Assembly (NCBI RefSeq): GCF_947242115.1
Contig: NC_074716.1
Location: forward strand, 44,139,139 to 44,203,138
Direction: 5' to 3'
Length of the DNA: 64,000 nucleotides
From: Biomphalaria glabrata
Taxonomy: Eukaryota; Mollusca; Gastropoda; Planorbidae
Below, in pieces: positions 11,239 through 23,882 of the stretch; the first letter of the stretch is position 1; each line of letters opens with the position of its first letter. Position numbers and translations under genes: made by a program. Below the pieces are notes generated by a model. That model had not been told where the DNA came from and made no database searches. It saw only the letters and a program-made list of their open reading frames with translations.

Positions 11239-12480
11239 ATAGTATATATAATCTTATATTTAAAAAGAAATATAAATCAAGATTTATATCTAAACTCTAT
11301 CTAGATTCATAATCTAGATCTATATTAATATTATTTATATTATGTATACTTTTATGTCACTCTAGAGTCTAGATCTCACTAGTTAGAGATCTAACATATA
11401 GATCTAGAAGATAATAGTTCAACTAGTTCAAGATATATATGATAATATATCATATATCTAGATTACATTCATAGACATTTTTTTATAGGTCTCGATCTAG
11501 TCAATATAGTATAATAGGAAATTACCCAATATACTATAGATCTAGATCTAGAATAATCGGTAAAACGAATAATCTAGATCTAAATCTATATTGACTATAT
11601 TCTATGATTCTATCTAGATCTAAGTATTTAGATCTAGATCTAGAATCTAGTAGGCTTATGCACTGATGCAGGCTATTTCTTAGCGGTTAGACTTAGACTG
11701 ACTTAGTGGAGTAGTGTAGTATAAACTGTCTATATAGGCTATTAGTTAGGTCTACAAAAAAATATAGATTATAGATCTAGATATCTAGATTATAGGCTAA
11801 TTATTATTATAATTATAGAGATCTAGCTAGATGACTAGATCTAGACTAGGTCTAGACTCTAGTTCTAGATCTATACAAAATATCATCTGATAATAAATAA
11901 TAATAATATTTTAGGTCTGTCTGTAGTAGTTTAGATAAGATTGATAGATTCAATAACCATATTTTTTTTATTAAAATAGAAATAATATTTATTAATTAAA
12001 TTTTATAAAAATAATAAAAATGGTACCATTATTTATATCTAATCTAGCGCTACGCCAGGTCTGCTATCTCCTAAGTAGTAGATCTAGTAGAATAATATAG
12101 ATTATAATATAGATCTAGATTTCTAGAATCTAGGACTAGATGTCACTAGATCTAGATCTATATAATATAAGTAATCTAGATCTAGAATCTAGAAGATTTA
12201 TATCTATCTAGATTCTATATGCCGATGCCAAGCAAAAAAGGTCAGAGAAAAAAGGTTTTAAAATACATTAAGAATCTAGATCTAGAATAGATCTAGATCT
12301 ATAATATTTTTCCATGAATAAACCATAACATATGATTTATGATTATGATAATGAAAGTATAGATGAAATTTGTGAACATTGTTTTTCCGATAATAAAACA
12401 GGGAATTTCCGAAAATATGCTATGGCTAAATATAGATCTAGAATAAGACTAGACTAGAGTCTACGTACGTATTTCTCTTA
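11239..12480. repeat. TCTAGATC-rich AT low-complexity tract
   Basis: About 1.2 kb with no coding signal, saturated with overlapping TAGATCTAGA, CTAGATCTAGAAT and TATAT words on an AT-rich background. The words also occur at 6830-6930, which is the other side of element A, so element A inserted into this tract. Shorter patches recur at 12650-12730 and 13490-13520. There is no fixed period, so it is a simple-sequence field, not a true satellite. Confidence 0.7.
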
Positions 12481-13040
12481 TTCTTACAATACTAGCATAA
12501 CTTTTGTCAATCATCCAGGGGCAGAACTAGAATCCAGTTTTTACGCCATTTCAAGCCATTTCTGTGCTTTCGCCTTCGGATTTCACATTTGGCTGGTAAG
12601 CTACTCAGCCTATTCAAGGCCTATTGTCACTACTACTGAGTATGGAGTGTAGATCTAATACTGTATTGTGAATGTACTAGATCTAAATGTAAATCTACAA
12701 GTAGGCCTACTAGTCTAGACCTGCCCAATTTCACTGAATATCAGTATTTGCAATCTAAGTCTACCAGAGTTCGAGATTTAGATTTAAAATTATTTTTTTT
12801 TGAGGTAACGTCTGACTGTAATATAGAGTAGTTTATGCTATTCAGACACCTATAGGCCCAAATTTGAAAGTTTGACTTTGACAGCGCATTATTTTACAAT
12901 GGTTTGACATAGAAAAGAAAATGACGTATCAAAATCTTCTTTAGTTAAAGGAGAATAAGGATATGAGTGACGATGACTACTTATATTTGTTCCCCTCACC
13001 TATATTTGTTATTATATTTAAGGTCAAAGAGGCCGTGTGT
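12481..13040. other. No gene seen
   Basis: An AT-rich spacer without open frames of note, splice-bounded exons or recognised repeats. Confidence 0.5.
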
Positions 13041-13047
13041 TTTCATT

Positions 13048-14050
13048 TAATTCGGACACATTTGACCCACATTATTTGATTCCGGACACCATAATTTATT
13101 TCGGACAGTCTCTATATTTAGGCATCAATAAACTCAGATTTTAATTCTATATCAACATCAACTAAATTTTAAGATCCCCAGGCATAGCCGCTCTCATGAA
13201 ATCATTACGATGTTTTCAAACTATGCATAAATAAGAACACAAAAAATAAAAATATGAACACACTTATTCTACCAAAATTAGGTCACTGGAATAGTGATTT
13301 CTGCACCGACTTTTAGACTTATTTTATGTGTGTTGAATGCTTGGGGTTTGCATGATTAGATGTGTGTTGAATGTTTGTGTTTTTTTTGTTTATTAATTTA
13401 ATAAATTTCTAATACAAATGATGATCTTTTGTAGTATAGTAGGTTACGATAGCCATTCTTGCCTAACTGAATCCTCTATATTCTCTATATAAATCTAGAT
13501 CTATATAGTAGGTCTAGATCTAAGCATTTAACTTCATTCAATGTACCAAGCTTACTCCAAACATTTGCCCATTTATTCTCTATTTAAAAAAAACAACAAC
13601 AAACGAACAAATATAATATAAGATCATTTTTATTGATGTCCAAAACTGGCTGTCCGAAATAAATTTTGGTAAGAAAATCGTAATTTAATTCAGACACCGT
13701 ATTAATTTTTTTTGGGTATGGAATTAGAAAACTTGGCTTATGAATCAAATAAATTAGCTCCAAAAACAGAATAAATATTGCCGGGCTCATTAGTATAGAC
13801 TTAGCCAATCAAAAAATATAGTCTTAACTCTAGGAAGAGGTAAAGTCATCCAGGTAACATAGGAAAAAACAACAACCTGACTTACAAATTTGAAATTCGT
13901 TTTTCTTACATAAAAAGACAGCTAAATGGAAGGAAATTGGGTTAGAATCATTGGAAAATGGACAAGCACATGATACAGCGCGCTAGTTTTATAATACATA
14001 TTAAAATAATTATTTAATGACCACAAAAAACAGCGAATGTCCGAATTCAT
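13048..14050. repeat. Segment with inverted TTCGGACA repeats, possible decayed DNA transposon
   Basis: AATTTATTTCGGACAG at 13093-13108 is matched by its exact reverse complement at 13650-13665 (16 of 16). An outer AATTCGGACA at about 13049-13058 has an inverted partner near 14038-14047. A third related word, TGTCTGAAATAAAT, sits just beyond. Nothing inside resembles a transposase. The arrangement suggests a MITE or the ends of a decayed terminal-inverted-repeat element, family unknown. Confidence 0.45.
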
Positions 14051-14139
14051 GTAATGTCTGAAATAAATAAACTACTATAGATCTATATCTTTTATCTTAT
14101 AAAAGTCTATACTATATAATACAATACATTACTTCAAAA

Positions 14140-14380
14140 AAAGGAGATGATTATGTTCGACGCGTCATGCATTTAGTCATGCATGTTAACCAATGACTTA
14201 AATTCTGCCAAGTCACTGCCATGGTTTTCCTGGCTGGCTCAGGCAACCCTTTCCACGCTCTCACTCTAATAAACGCACGAGGGAAAAAGGAGCATTTGTA
14301 CAAATTGTCCTACCATATGGAATGACGAGTGTGCCTTTATCCTTGTGTCTTTCTGAGTAGGCTATTTTATTAGATTTTTT
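14140..14380 (-). repeat. Interspersed repeat, probably a LINE 3' end
   Basis: The minus strand reads pieces such as IPYGRTICTNAPFSLVRLLE, resembling a LINE ORF2 C-terminus. It is followed by a tail with TCATGCATGAC-type words and GAAGTA. The tail end is found again at 26040-26110 (CTTCAAAAAAGAAGATGA, then GCGTCATGCATCAAGTCATG). Confidence 0.5.
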
Positions 14381-16182
14381 TTTTTGTATTTCATGAAGAT
14401 CTAAAATCTAAGATATCTAAATCTAGATAGTTAGGTCAGGTCAGGGTTGCTGCGAGGGTATTATAGTGGCCAGCTGCGTGCAAAATTAAAAAATGCCCCC
14501 CTTCTTTTTTTTTCTAGAAAAAAAAAATAAAACATTGGACACTGTACCAAAAGCTCCATTTGATTTAAATCATTTTTTAAATTTCATATCCAAGATGTTT
14601 TATATCCAATTGTAACTTTGCATTTAGGCCTATTATATTACCAATTCACAAAGCACTTCTCCAGTAGGCCTATTTAGGCAAAACTACATGAGGGGAATAG
14701 GAAATAGTAATAATAATAATAACAGCAATAATAATATTAATTAGTTAATATGAGACAAATCTGGCATAGAATCTATTTTTTTATTTCTGAAATTGTGTAA
14801 GCACAAGGTTTTTATTTTCTATTTGGCTCAAATTTTAAAATTGTCTGTATAAAATTGATAAAAATAATCTTTTTGTGTCCAATAAACTATTCGTGGATCC
14901 TCTAAAAGCAAGACATTGCCGATAATAATTGATTCTATAATGTATTGCTAAGGCTGATGTTCAAAATCTTGCATTCTTGTATAATCTATTTTTTTTCTTT
15001 ATATAATCTGCATTATATGTCTTTTCAGAATTTATATGAACCTAATCATTCACTCTTTTTGTACCTATAATGTTGTCTTTATTTATTATTCCCAAAACAA
15101 TGGACATGAACCATTAAATGCAGAATAAAGTAACTCGTAACACGAAAGCCTTTGACGTAGGAGTATATTGTTAATTTAATGGCTAATCATAATTAAAAAC
15201 TTTTATTAATTAAATACCCGAAAACATATCAGTTCTAATAAAAGGGATCAGTTCTTATCATTATTGCACTTTTAATAAAACTTGTCAATCCATTACAAGT
15301 GTTTTCAGCAGGATAATCTATAAGTCTCCTAATGTTTTAAATGTTTATCTCTTATAAAAAGAACTATATATACAAATAATCATAAAATGTCAGTTATTTA
15401 TTAATATATCTTGGTGAAGCTTAAAATTATGTCCACTTGTTAAGGATAAGCATAAATATATGAACATAAAGTCCTTTGGCCACAAACAATAGCAAAAGGG
15501 TATCATGGTGGTTAGATCAATCAAGTAATATTAAGAGTCCCATTGAAGTCTAATATGAAGATCACATTAATGGATACATATATATGTATTATCTTCAATT
15601 TGAATGAACATCTGAAACATGTAAACATTATACAAGTCTAGGAAAGATCAAACAAACAAAAAAAAATTATAAAAGGATGATTTTGCAAATCCTTATTTTA
15701 TGTTAAATCTAACTATTTTTCATTTTTTTGTTATTATTGTTTCCAAATTTCTGCATAATAGCTAATATATATCTATTATACATATCAACACCACATCTAT
15801 GCTTACAGTGTGGAATTTAAAAGTTCAAAATGCATAAGTCAAATAATGAGTAGGCTATGGATCTATCGTAGCTAGCGAAGTCTACCTTTTTAGCCAGCTT
15901 CTAGTGTAGCTATATGTAAACCATATAAATTATTATAAAATTATTATTATAAATTATAAAATGTTAAGAAAAATAAAATTAAACTAAATTATTTTCTCTG
16001 TTACTGTTTTGTTACATTTAAATGTAATATTCTTATCAAGTATTTAAAAGTTATGGTTTGTCTTAATTTATTTATATTAGCCAGTTTTTCTTAATTAATT
16101 TTCAGTTAGTTCTTCTTGTAAGAAGCTATTTAGATAAAATATTTATGTCTAATAATATAACAAACTTTTTTGTTTTCTGTAG
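14381..16182. other. Spacer upstream of the first IAP gene; no gene seen
   Basis: AT-rich DNA with short runs of AATAAT and polyT. It may hold the promoter and first non-coding exon of the IAP gene, because an acceptor (TTTTCTGTAG) at 16173-16182 implies an upstream exon. I could not place that exon. Confidence 0.4.
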
Positions 16183-16295
16183 GGAATGCAGCTGTATAGA
16201 GCCACCAAGGAAAACAGTTTTATAGATAAATAAAAAGGGGCATTATCTAATGCCAAGTAACAATTAGTTCATTTGTGGAGAAACCTTAAACTCTG

Positions 16296-19200
16296 ATGAT
16301 GAGCAACATTGTTCCTGAAGAAAAGGTCACAACAGACAAGCACGAGAGGGACAGTACAACTTTAGACAGTAAACTGGATGATTTATGCAAACAATCATCA
16401 GATGAAGTAACTCATACACACAAAGGAGAGTTCCCTACGTGCTCATCTGATGCTGACACAGAATCTGATAAAACATTTGATATCGATAGCAAGGATAATT
16501 TGTGTCTTGAATCAAATCAAGATGTGAATGTAAATCATTCTTATGGTAAACAGCAAGAACCATCAGCATCTGGAAAAACTATTCACAGCAAGCCATCAGC
16601 AACAATGTCATTGATAGATCAGCAAAATGAAGAGCTCAACATCATAGTGTCATCAGATAACCAAACTGACTTGACTTCAGAGAGTACTGGCACAAGGCCA
16701 CCTGCATATACTGAGCTTGGCATTGTTGTAGAGAGACCTAAAAGACAAGAATTTGCCACAAAAGATGCCAGGCTAGATACTTTTCAAAACTGGACCTCTC
16801 AATTTAATCCGATTGAGGAAATGGCTGATGCAGGTTTTTTCTACACAGGTATGTTGCTTGTTCATGAGAGTTTCCCCACCCATGTACCCCCCTATGGAGT
16901 CTACATTCTTTCAGTCATATTCATGCATTGATTTATTTAAAGATTGGCGAAATAGTGGGATACACATCTTTTCATTTTTTTCTCCCCAACATTATTTCCA
17001 AACCATTTAGACAGTTTTTGTCTCTTTACTGTTTCTGAGGGAAGTCATTCTAGACCCCTTGCAATAAATATATCACAGATGATTTGATAATAATCCTTCA
17101 AACTCAAATGTAATTATTTACCAAGCTCACTAAGATTATTATTTATAATGCATCTAATTGATAATTGTTTTTGTTATAATAACAGAATGACTCTGTGTTC
17201 ATGTTTCACTGTGCATAAGATGTAGATACAATGCATAAGGTATTGACAAACTGTTTAGTGTAGACTCTGGAAAAGGAGCAATTCTTTTAATGAATAGAAA
17301 CAATGCATACAATTCAAACACTATTTGTAATTCAAATATTTTTACACTACATCCGTTTACCTCTTTTTTTTTTTTAAATTTACCCATGCTAAAATAAGAA
17401 AATCTTTTTTCACAAATTTGAGGTCATTAAAGTTTCTTGTTTTTTAGTTTAAATAAATTTCAAAACTTTTCTTTAGGACATGGGGATAGCATCAGATGTT
17501 TCTTCTGTGGTGGAACTTTGAAAAACTGGGAAGATGGAGATAATGTTTACATTGAGCATGCCAGATATTTCCCCAAGTGCGCCTACATTTCCCAATCAAA
17601 AGGAAAAGCTTTTGTTGAAGCAATTTGTGAATTAAATGATACAGTTGAAAGGGTAAAATATGCTTTTTTATATATTTTTTTTCATTTTTGCCATTGTTGT
17701 AAAGACAATTATTACTTCTAAAATACCTTCACATATTTTTAGGTTGAGAAAGTGATAAAATAAAATCCAGACTACCTTCCATTGATTTAAAACAAGTTCT
17801 AAAATTTGACAGCTGTGCTCTTTATCATTTGAACATCACAATAAACAAGCTTCTATAATAAATACCTGTTTTAATTTAACTTATAGACCTCTGAGTATTA
17901 AGTTTTGCTTCATAGCAAATTCTATTATTTTAGGATTCTGCTTCCCAGGCTTAATGGCATTGATAAATATTTCACATACATTGTTTTATTTTTTCCAGTA
18001 TTGGTCTAATTCCGTCTCGGCATGTTACTAAAATTACTCCCAATAATATGTGAAATTTATCTGACAGTTGCTGTTCTTGTTTTATATGTTTCGGATATTC
18101 TTTCAGACTTGAAGATTATTACATCATAGTCCAAACCTCTCAAGTCGGTGGGGAATTTTGGTGGGTAGTTTTTGAACTGGCTGGGAGCAATCAGGCTGAT
18201 AGTCCAGAGCGCACACCACATCACCAGGAAGACATCCAAGAATACAAATCAATTTTTTTTTATCAACAAACCAAAAATTTCAAACTTATATAAGTTAATA
18301 TTTTTAGATGATTTTTTAAAAAGATATTTAAAAAGATATTTAATATCTTACAATGTATCTCCTTTTAAAATTTAGAAATATCTTTGTTTTGCATTTATCT
18401 ATTTAACCTATTTATGGTTATGGTGTATACAAGTACTTATCTTTTAAATTATACACATAAATTTATATAAGAAATCTTATATAGTTACATAATGTAAAAT
18501 TCTGAGCGTTTAAGAACACTTTTTTAGTATTTGTATCTTAATTAATTTTTTTTTAATCGTAAAAATATTTTAGTTCAATATTTTACTTCATTTAATTCTT
18601 AGAGATGTTACATTTTAAGAGTTTAAGGTGAAGAAAAGGGAATGAATTCTCTGAAACGTTTGTGTCTCCCCTTGTGTTTCTATTGTTATATAACTTCTTT
18701 TGTCTTGTGTAATTTTTTAAACTGTTAATGTCTAATTCTCTTTTATGTAATTCTTTTATGCTAACTTGTTTAGTGGCATGTCATAACCTATTATTTAAAA
18801 AACAAACTTACAAGAAAACACTTCAAAAGAACCATGTATTCTTTAGTTATGCTGATACTTACATACCTAAGAAGGATCTTAGGTATCAAATTCAAAGTCT
18901 GCATCACAAACCAAGAGATTAGAGACAGGGTTACTGCAGCGATTGGACCCCATGATGACCAGCAAACTATCATAAAAAATTACAAGCTAAAAATTTATGG
19001 CCGTATTACAATGTCTTCGGAGCTCGCAAAGACCTTCCTTCAAAGTACCAGGAAGAAGAAGAAGAGGCAGACAGAGAAAGCGATAGGAAGACAACATAAA
19101 AGAATGGACAGACTTGCCATTTTAAAAGGTTCTAGCTTAGGCGAAAAAACAAAGAGAAATGGAGAAAGACGGTCTACAAATCTTGCATGGTGCCCCAACA

Positions 19201-21511
19201 GACTAAGAGATAGGTAAAGGTAAAAAGGATATTTGCATTAGCTTTACTGATCAAAAGCTAATACAGAAGGTGTAGAATATTCATATTACACAGAAAATAA
19301 AATAATAGTGTTTTTTTTTTCTTCCGTTTCATATTTAGATAACAGCAGAAGATGTTGATGTGAAAATAAAAGCAATGGCAGGTAAATGTTGAAAATCCTT
19401 GTAGACATTTTGATACATTAAATTCATTCACAATAAAATAATAGACCACACTGAAAAAAAATAAATTTTAGAAATAAATAGTTTTAATATCAATTTTACA
19501 CCTTTCTACTATATCTACATTTTAATAGCTCTCTAGAAACTACCATAGTTTCTCTCCAAGTCTAGGTGTCCCAGGCTTCAGCTGTAATTACATCAAACAC
19601 TTAACAACTCGATCAAAACACAGAGATTTTATTATACTTCATGGCACATATCACACGCTGGTCTCTCTCTTGTCTGAAAACTAACACACATCCCATAATT
19701 CATGCATGCGTTCCAACTGACATATATTTGTAAAAGTAGATTATACACACATACTGACATTCATCCATGACAATCAATATGGTTTGATATTGGTGTTTTA
19801 TGTTCTCAAAAATGTTAATTATTACATAGTGATAAATATTATCTTTCACTTCAAATTGAGATAGGTTTACATTTTTAGTTTTTCTTTATTAGGCTATTTT
19901 TCAATAGACCAATTTTAAAATTGTAACCATTTTGCACATGACACTTTGAAAGACAACAAAATATCTTGTTGATAGTCTTTCATCTATAGTTTTCAACAGT
20001 TAAATAAATGTAGCTAAATCCATTTACTTGGATCAGAGCTAAAACATAGTTAAATTGCTTTGTATCACAGAATCCAGAGTTGAACCTAACTCCAAAGAAT
20101 CAGAGTTGGCAGCTGAACTAAAACCTTACAATGTAATTCTCTCATCTGGAACAACAGAAAGCAGCAGTAATTATTCGCTTCTTTTCTTTTTATGATTTTT
20201 ATTATAATTATTTTTATGAATGTTTTTGTATAAAAAAAATGTAATGTCGTCTTCAACTAAGACCAATCATCATAGAAGGCCTGAACACATGTCTGTACAA
20301 CGTGGCAATGAGCTATTGGTCTCTACTGCCCATATGTTGTGACGTTGCAGGCCAGTGTTGAGGCTTTCTATAATGAGTCTCAGTTCAACACTCCTATACC
20401 AAGCTTAGTGTGTTGTGGTTCAATCTCTTTTGCAGGCATGTAGTTAGGAAGTTGTATCTGGGAGAAAGCTTCTTTTAGGTTCTCAGTCAACATGATTCTG
20501 CTTGAGTCAAATCACCAATATTCCTACTTTATATCGAGTTTCATAGTTGTTGTAGGGAGTGGAGTATGTAACATATCTGGAAAACAACTATATTGGTCGC
20601 ATGAGACAAAACTGCAGAGTGACTCCAAGATTTCTGATAGCATTATGTTAGAGATCAAGAACAGGACAATCTGCCATGTACAAACAATTCAGTGGAGGGA
20701 TGGCATCATGCATTTCAGCTGTCTATTGATGTTCATCACACTAATGATCATCCTTCCTGAGAAAACAGTACATTTTTAACAGGATTCTTACATGCAATGC
20801 TGGAGAATAAAGTTAAGCTGCCGACAAGCCATTGATGGGGAGGAGGGGGGAGAATTTGAAAATCCCCTTGGCCCCTACTTGAAAAGGGTCCCCAAATGAG
20901 AGTTTTTTACTTTAAATATTAAATATTACACAAAATGCAGGGGCCCCCCAAAGAGGTCAACCCCCGGGCCCCCAAATGATGGAAAATCCTTAGCTAAGCC
21001 CTTGTTTCAATGTTACATTGCATATAATTTGACTTTGTGAAAGTCCTTATTTTTAAATCTGACATGTATGGAAGTATGTTTGCGTGTTTTTGAATTGCAT
21101 TTTCGAATTACAATTAAATGGGATTTATAAATATTGAATTTTTGCTAACAATAAATTGTTTTCTATTATACTTGCATAGATCTATTCATATTTTACAATA
21201 TTTGAATGACTGAAAATAATGATAAAATTAAGATAAAAAAATATTGGTTCTATTTTTTCCTGCGCTATTTTGTCAGGTAATCATTATATATAAATTTTTG
21301 TTTTTCTTTTCTCTTTTCAGAAGTTGAACCAAATGAGGAAAAAGTCACAACAGATCGTACTTTGTGCAAAGTCTGTCTTGAAAATGAAATCGCCATGGTT
21401 TTTCTTCCTTGTGGACATTTTGTTTGCTGTTTCAACTGCTCGCTACAAATAAAAACCTGCCCAGTGTGTAGAACTGCTATTAAAGGAGTTGTGAGAGCAT
21501 ATATCAGTTAG
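16296..21511 (+). CDS. Inhibitor-of-apoptosis protein, one BIR plus RING (IAP gene 1), six exons seen
   Basis: IAPs bind caspases or death-receptor partners through BIR domains and act as E3 ubiquitin ligases through the RING. Coding exons: 16296-16848 (exon starts at 16183 after TTTTCTGTAG), 17477-17652, 19339-19381, 20071-20166 and 21321-21511. All have AG/GT borders and consistent phase, giving 352 residues. Residues 1-150 are acidic and Ser/Thr-rich with no domain I recognise. The BIR spans about 155-230 with zinc ligands C192, C195, H212 and C219 (spacing C-x2-C-x16-H-x6-C) and is split by the first coding intron. The RING has C305, C308, C320, H322, C326, C329, C336 and C339 and ends GVVRAYIS. 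No UBA or CARD is seen. A short upstream ATG frame (16186-16233) precedes the start. AATAAA signals lie at 21578 and 21585. Introns contain SINE and LINE pieces. The implied 5' non-coding exon was not found. Confidence 0.9.
18060..18240 (-). repeat. SINE family B copy, degenerate
   Basis: In an intron of IAP gene 1. The minus strand keeps GGTGTGCGCTCTGGACTATC and GAGAGGTTTGGACTATG, then CTGAAAGAATATCCGAAACA, in the same order as in the other family B copies. Confidence 0.6.
18845..19217 (+). mobile_element. LINE ORF2 C-terminal fragment
   Basis: A frame at 18834-19217 reads RRILGIKFKVCITNQEIRDR, then AAIGPHDD, ELAKTFLQ, KKKKRQTEKAIGRQHKRMD and RLRDR. These are hallmarks of the tail of a LINE polyprotein. 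Copies lie at 24180-24580 and 34300-34880. It lies in an intron of IAP gene 1 and is 5'-truncated. Confidence 0.75.
20300..20385 (+). repeat. SINE family C fragment
   Basis: GAGCTATTGGTCTCTACTGC and then TTGTGACGTTGCAGGCCAG, followed by GGCTTTCTATAA, match the 5' portion of the family C copy at 33905-34283. In an intron of IAP gene 1. Confidence 0.5.
20815..21005. mobile_element. hAT-type MITE, degenerate
   Basis: The ends carry GAATTTGAAAATCCCCTTGG and GGGCCCCCAAATGATGGAAA, then TTAGCTAAGCCC. These are the subterminal words of the CAGTGGCGTAGCTA family seen intact at 52850-53065. The termini are eroded. In the last intron of IAP gene 1. Confidence 0.55.
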
Positions 21512-21599
21512 ATTTGTTGTGTAATATTTACCCCTGATAGCTATTTACTCGAGATCTGGTAAGCTTGTTTTTTTTTAAATAAAAAATAAAACGGTTTAT

Positions 21600-22025
21600 G
21601 ATTTTTAAATGCCTTAATATATATTTTAAAAATGATTTCAAATGTTGTATTAGCTATGACAGCTAATGACATTAAATTTTATAATACTAATTTAGAAATG
21701 CATAAATATATTTAAAAAATGATAATAAATGTTATATTAGTTATGACAGCTAATGAATGACATGAAATGTGATATTACAAAATATATGACTGTTAAGTCT
21801 TTTGTTAAAATTGATGTAACTGTTTTCTCTGAAGATAAAACTGCCCTTTTTCAACAGTCAACAAAAATTTTCCTTAATAAGTAGATGTGTTAACAAATAA
21901 ATATTTAGATATAGTGGGAGGAGAGGAAGAACTCTGGCGTCCTAATTTAGTAGATGAACTTCAGGCTACAGATGGCCACCTGATTGTGAGGTAAGAAAAT
22001 GGAAAAGTAATTTGAGTGCTGGGAA
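21600..22025. other. Downstream of IAP gene 1; no gene seen
   Basis: An AT-rich stretch containing a short imperfect direct repeat (AGCTATGACAGCTAATGACA at about 21651 and AGTTATGACAGCTAATGAAT at about 21738). No coding signal. Confidence 0.4.
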
Positions 22026-22029
22026 TATT

Positions 22030-22325
22030 TCCAAAAAGCCCTTGGAGTCTGGGAGCGCATGAGGAGCCCTGACCGCACCTCCCCGTGGTGAAGGCTGTCC
22101 AGGACTGAGCAAGCTATTATAGCACAGATCAGGACAGGCCATTGTCCTGTTGGCTCATATTTCTCACGGCTATGGCCAAATTTCGATTCACGGTGCTCCC
22201 GCTGCGGGGAGGAAGAAGAAACCGGGCCTCATATTCTGTTTGACTGCCCCAGACTTGCTGATCTCTGTCTCGACAGGTCTGGGAAACCAAAAATTCTCAA
22301 CCTGTATGAGTTTGATGTGAGGTAA
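22030..22325 (+). mobile_element. LINE fragment, C-terminal end with zinc knuckle
   Basis: Plus-strand frames give CPVGSYFSRLWPNFDSRCSR, then CGEEEETGPHILFDCPRLAD and KPKILNLYEFDV. This CxxC-x(n)-H-x4-C end is typical of I/Jockey-like LINE proteins. Stops interrupt the 5' side and nothing upstream belongs to it. Confidence 0.7.
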
Positions 22326-22329
22326 GCGT

Positions 22330-23290
22330 TGGTTCAGAGACTGAAAGAAAATGCGCAAACATCTGTAGTCAGTGTTTAAAATATTTATTTCTTCTTTAAA
22401 ACACTGAGGTAATAACATGTAAAAATAGTAGTATTTGATGGTACTTAGATATTCAGTAGTCTAATTAAATTTATTTTGCTTATATTCTTTGATTGCTTTG
22501 AAAATTATTTCATGTATTTTTTTTTACATTTGCAATATTTTATAATTACCAAAAGTGAATTTTACTCCAATCAATTTAATTTATGGTCAATACTTTTTTT
22601 TTTAAATTTCCTATTAAAAACTACATTTGAAATGGATGACTTTGATGCTAAATATTGTGATAAAATTGTTTTTTACATTTTTTTTTAACAATCTGTTGTT
22701 AATAAAACTAAAATCAAAATGATCATGTGTTGCAATACTTGAAATTATACAAAATAACTTGTACCCATTTCTTTCTTGAAATGATTAATATACAATGTAA
22801 ATAAAAAAGTCTGATTTTGTTTTAAAAACTGTCAATTAGTTTTAAAACCGAAGAAGACCTATTTTTATATTTTATGAAATAAATGTATTGTTTGTGAAAT
22901 TTTAGAAAATAATTGCATTTCTTATCATTACAACACTATTACTATTTGTTTATTTGTATATTTCTTTTTTTTTTTTAATGAAATAAATAAAATAAACTAA
23001 TTTTAATTGCTTCTTTTTTTTTTATAGGTGACTTTTAAAATGAGAAACCCAAATTTGTTATTGTCATATATTTCTTTATTTCTTTTGGAACTATAAAACA
23101 GATTACAATTTTAAAGCATATGGTATGCTAATAATACAAGCAATCAATTTCTTGCTAATTGATTCAAAGGCTGAGAGGAGAGATGTAAAAGAAATATAAT
23201 AAAAATAAAAACAAACTTTGTTAATTTCAGGATAGAAAATTCCCATCAGGCTCTAGTTTTTAAAAGACCAGTCATAAAGGAGTGATTGGA
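22330..23290. other. AT-rich spacer; no gene seen
   Basis: Runs of polyT and AATAAA-like words. No splice-bounded frames or recognised repeats. Confidence 0.4.
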
Positions 23291-23299
23291 GATAATTCA

Positions 23300-23670
23300 C
23301 AAAACATTGGAGTCTACTGTTACTAGCCATTCTATACGTGAAATTAAACTATTTAGGCATTACTGTACCATTACACCAATTCATTCATTTTTTGGGGCCT
23401 TTCAACTCAATAAAAAAAAAAATTGAACTAGAACAGATACAAAATAGAGCTGTGAGATTTATAACCAAGAAAATTTCACATTGAAATAGAAGTAAATTTA
23501 AGCTAGCAAAAATAAAAAAAAACTTTTTAAAACAAAGCCTATCTGATTAGTTAATTTTTTGGTTGATTCGTGTACTGTCATCAACTATGAATGAGCTTGA
23601 TCTGAGAATGGGATAAAAGCGTACAACACTTTATAATAAGAACCAGGCCTTCACCAACAAATGCGTGCAG
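23300..23670 (+). mobile_element. LINE fragment, region downstream of the RT core
   Basis: One frame reads KIELEQIQNRAVRFITKKIS, a common LINE motif (E-IQ-RA-RFI). It is preceded by a stretch resembling FFGAFQLN and followed by interrupted frames. Short, decayed copy. Confidence 0.55.
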
Positions 23671-23678
23671 CTGATATA

Positions 23679-23882
23679 AAGGCATCTGTTTCTGTGGCCC
23701 CCGGTTTACGAGGATGTCATGTGACCAGCAGAACGACCAACCGCATTCACTTTCCCCAACTAATGTCAGGCACCCATTAGAGTTGGGTGGACTCTTTGGG
23801 CCTCCTTCTAATCCCGAAACCCAAAATACTGAGATTTGAACTCAGTTCAGAAGCCAAGCGCTTGACCACTCAGACGCCATGT
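23679..23882 (-). repeat. SINE family A copy
   Basis: The minus strand carries GCGTCTGAGTGGTCAAGCGC, then GAGTTCAAATCTCAGTAT in place of a good B box. The body GTCGTTCTGCTGGTCACATG and GGGCCACAGAAACAGATG follow. Moderately diverged. Confidence 0.7.

Noticed and set aside
12401-12410. GGGAATTTCC, a perfect NF-kB consensus, upstream of IAP gene 1
   Set aside because: It is a single 10-base palindromic word almost 4 kb from the start codon inside low-complexity DNA; chance is likely.
13584-13808. Minus-strand 74-codon frame with hydrophobic ends
   Set aside because: AT-rich, overlaps the inverted TTCGGACA repeat, no family resemblance.
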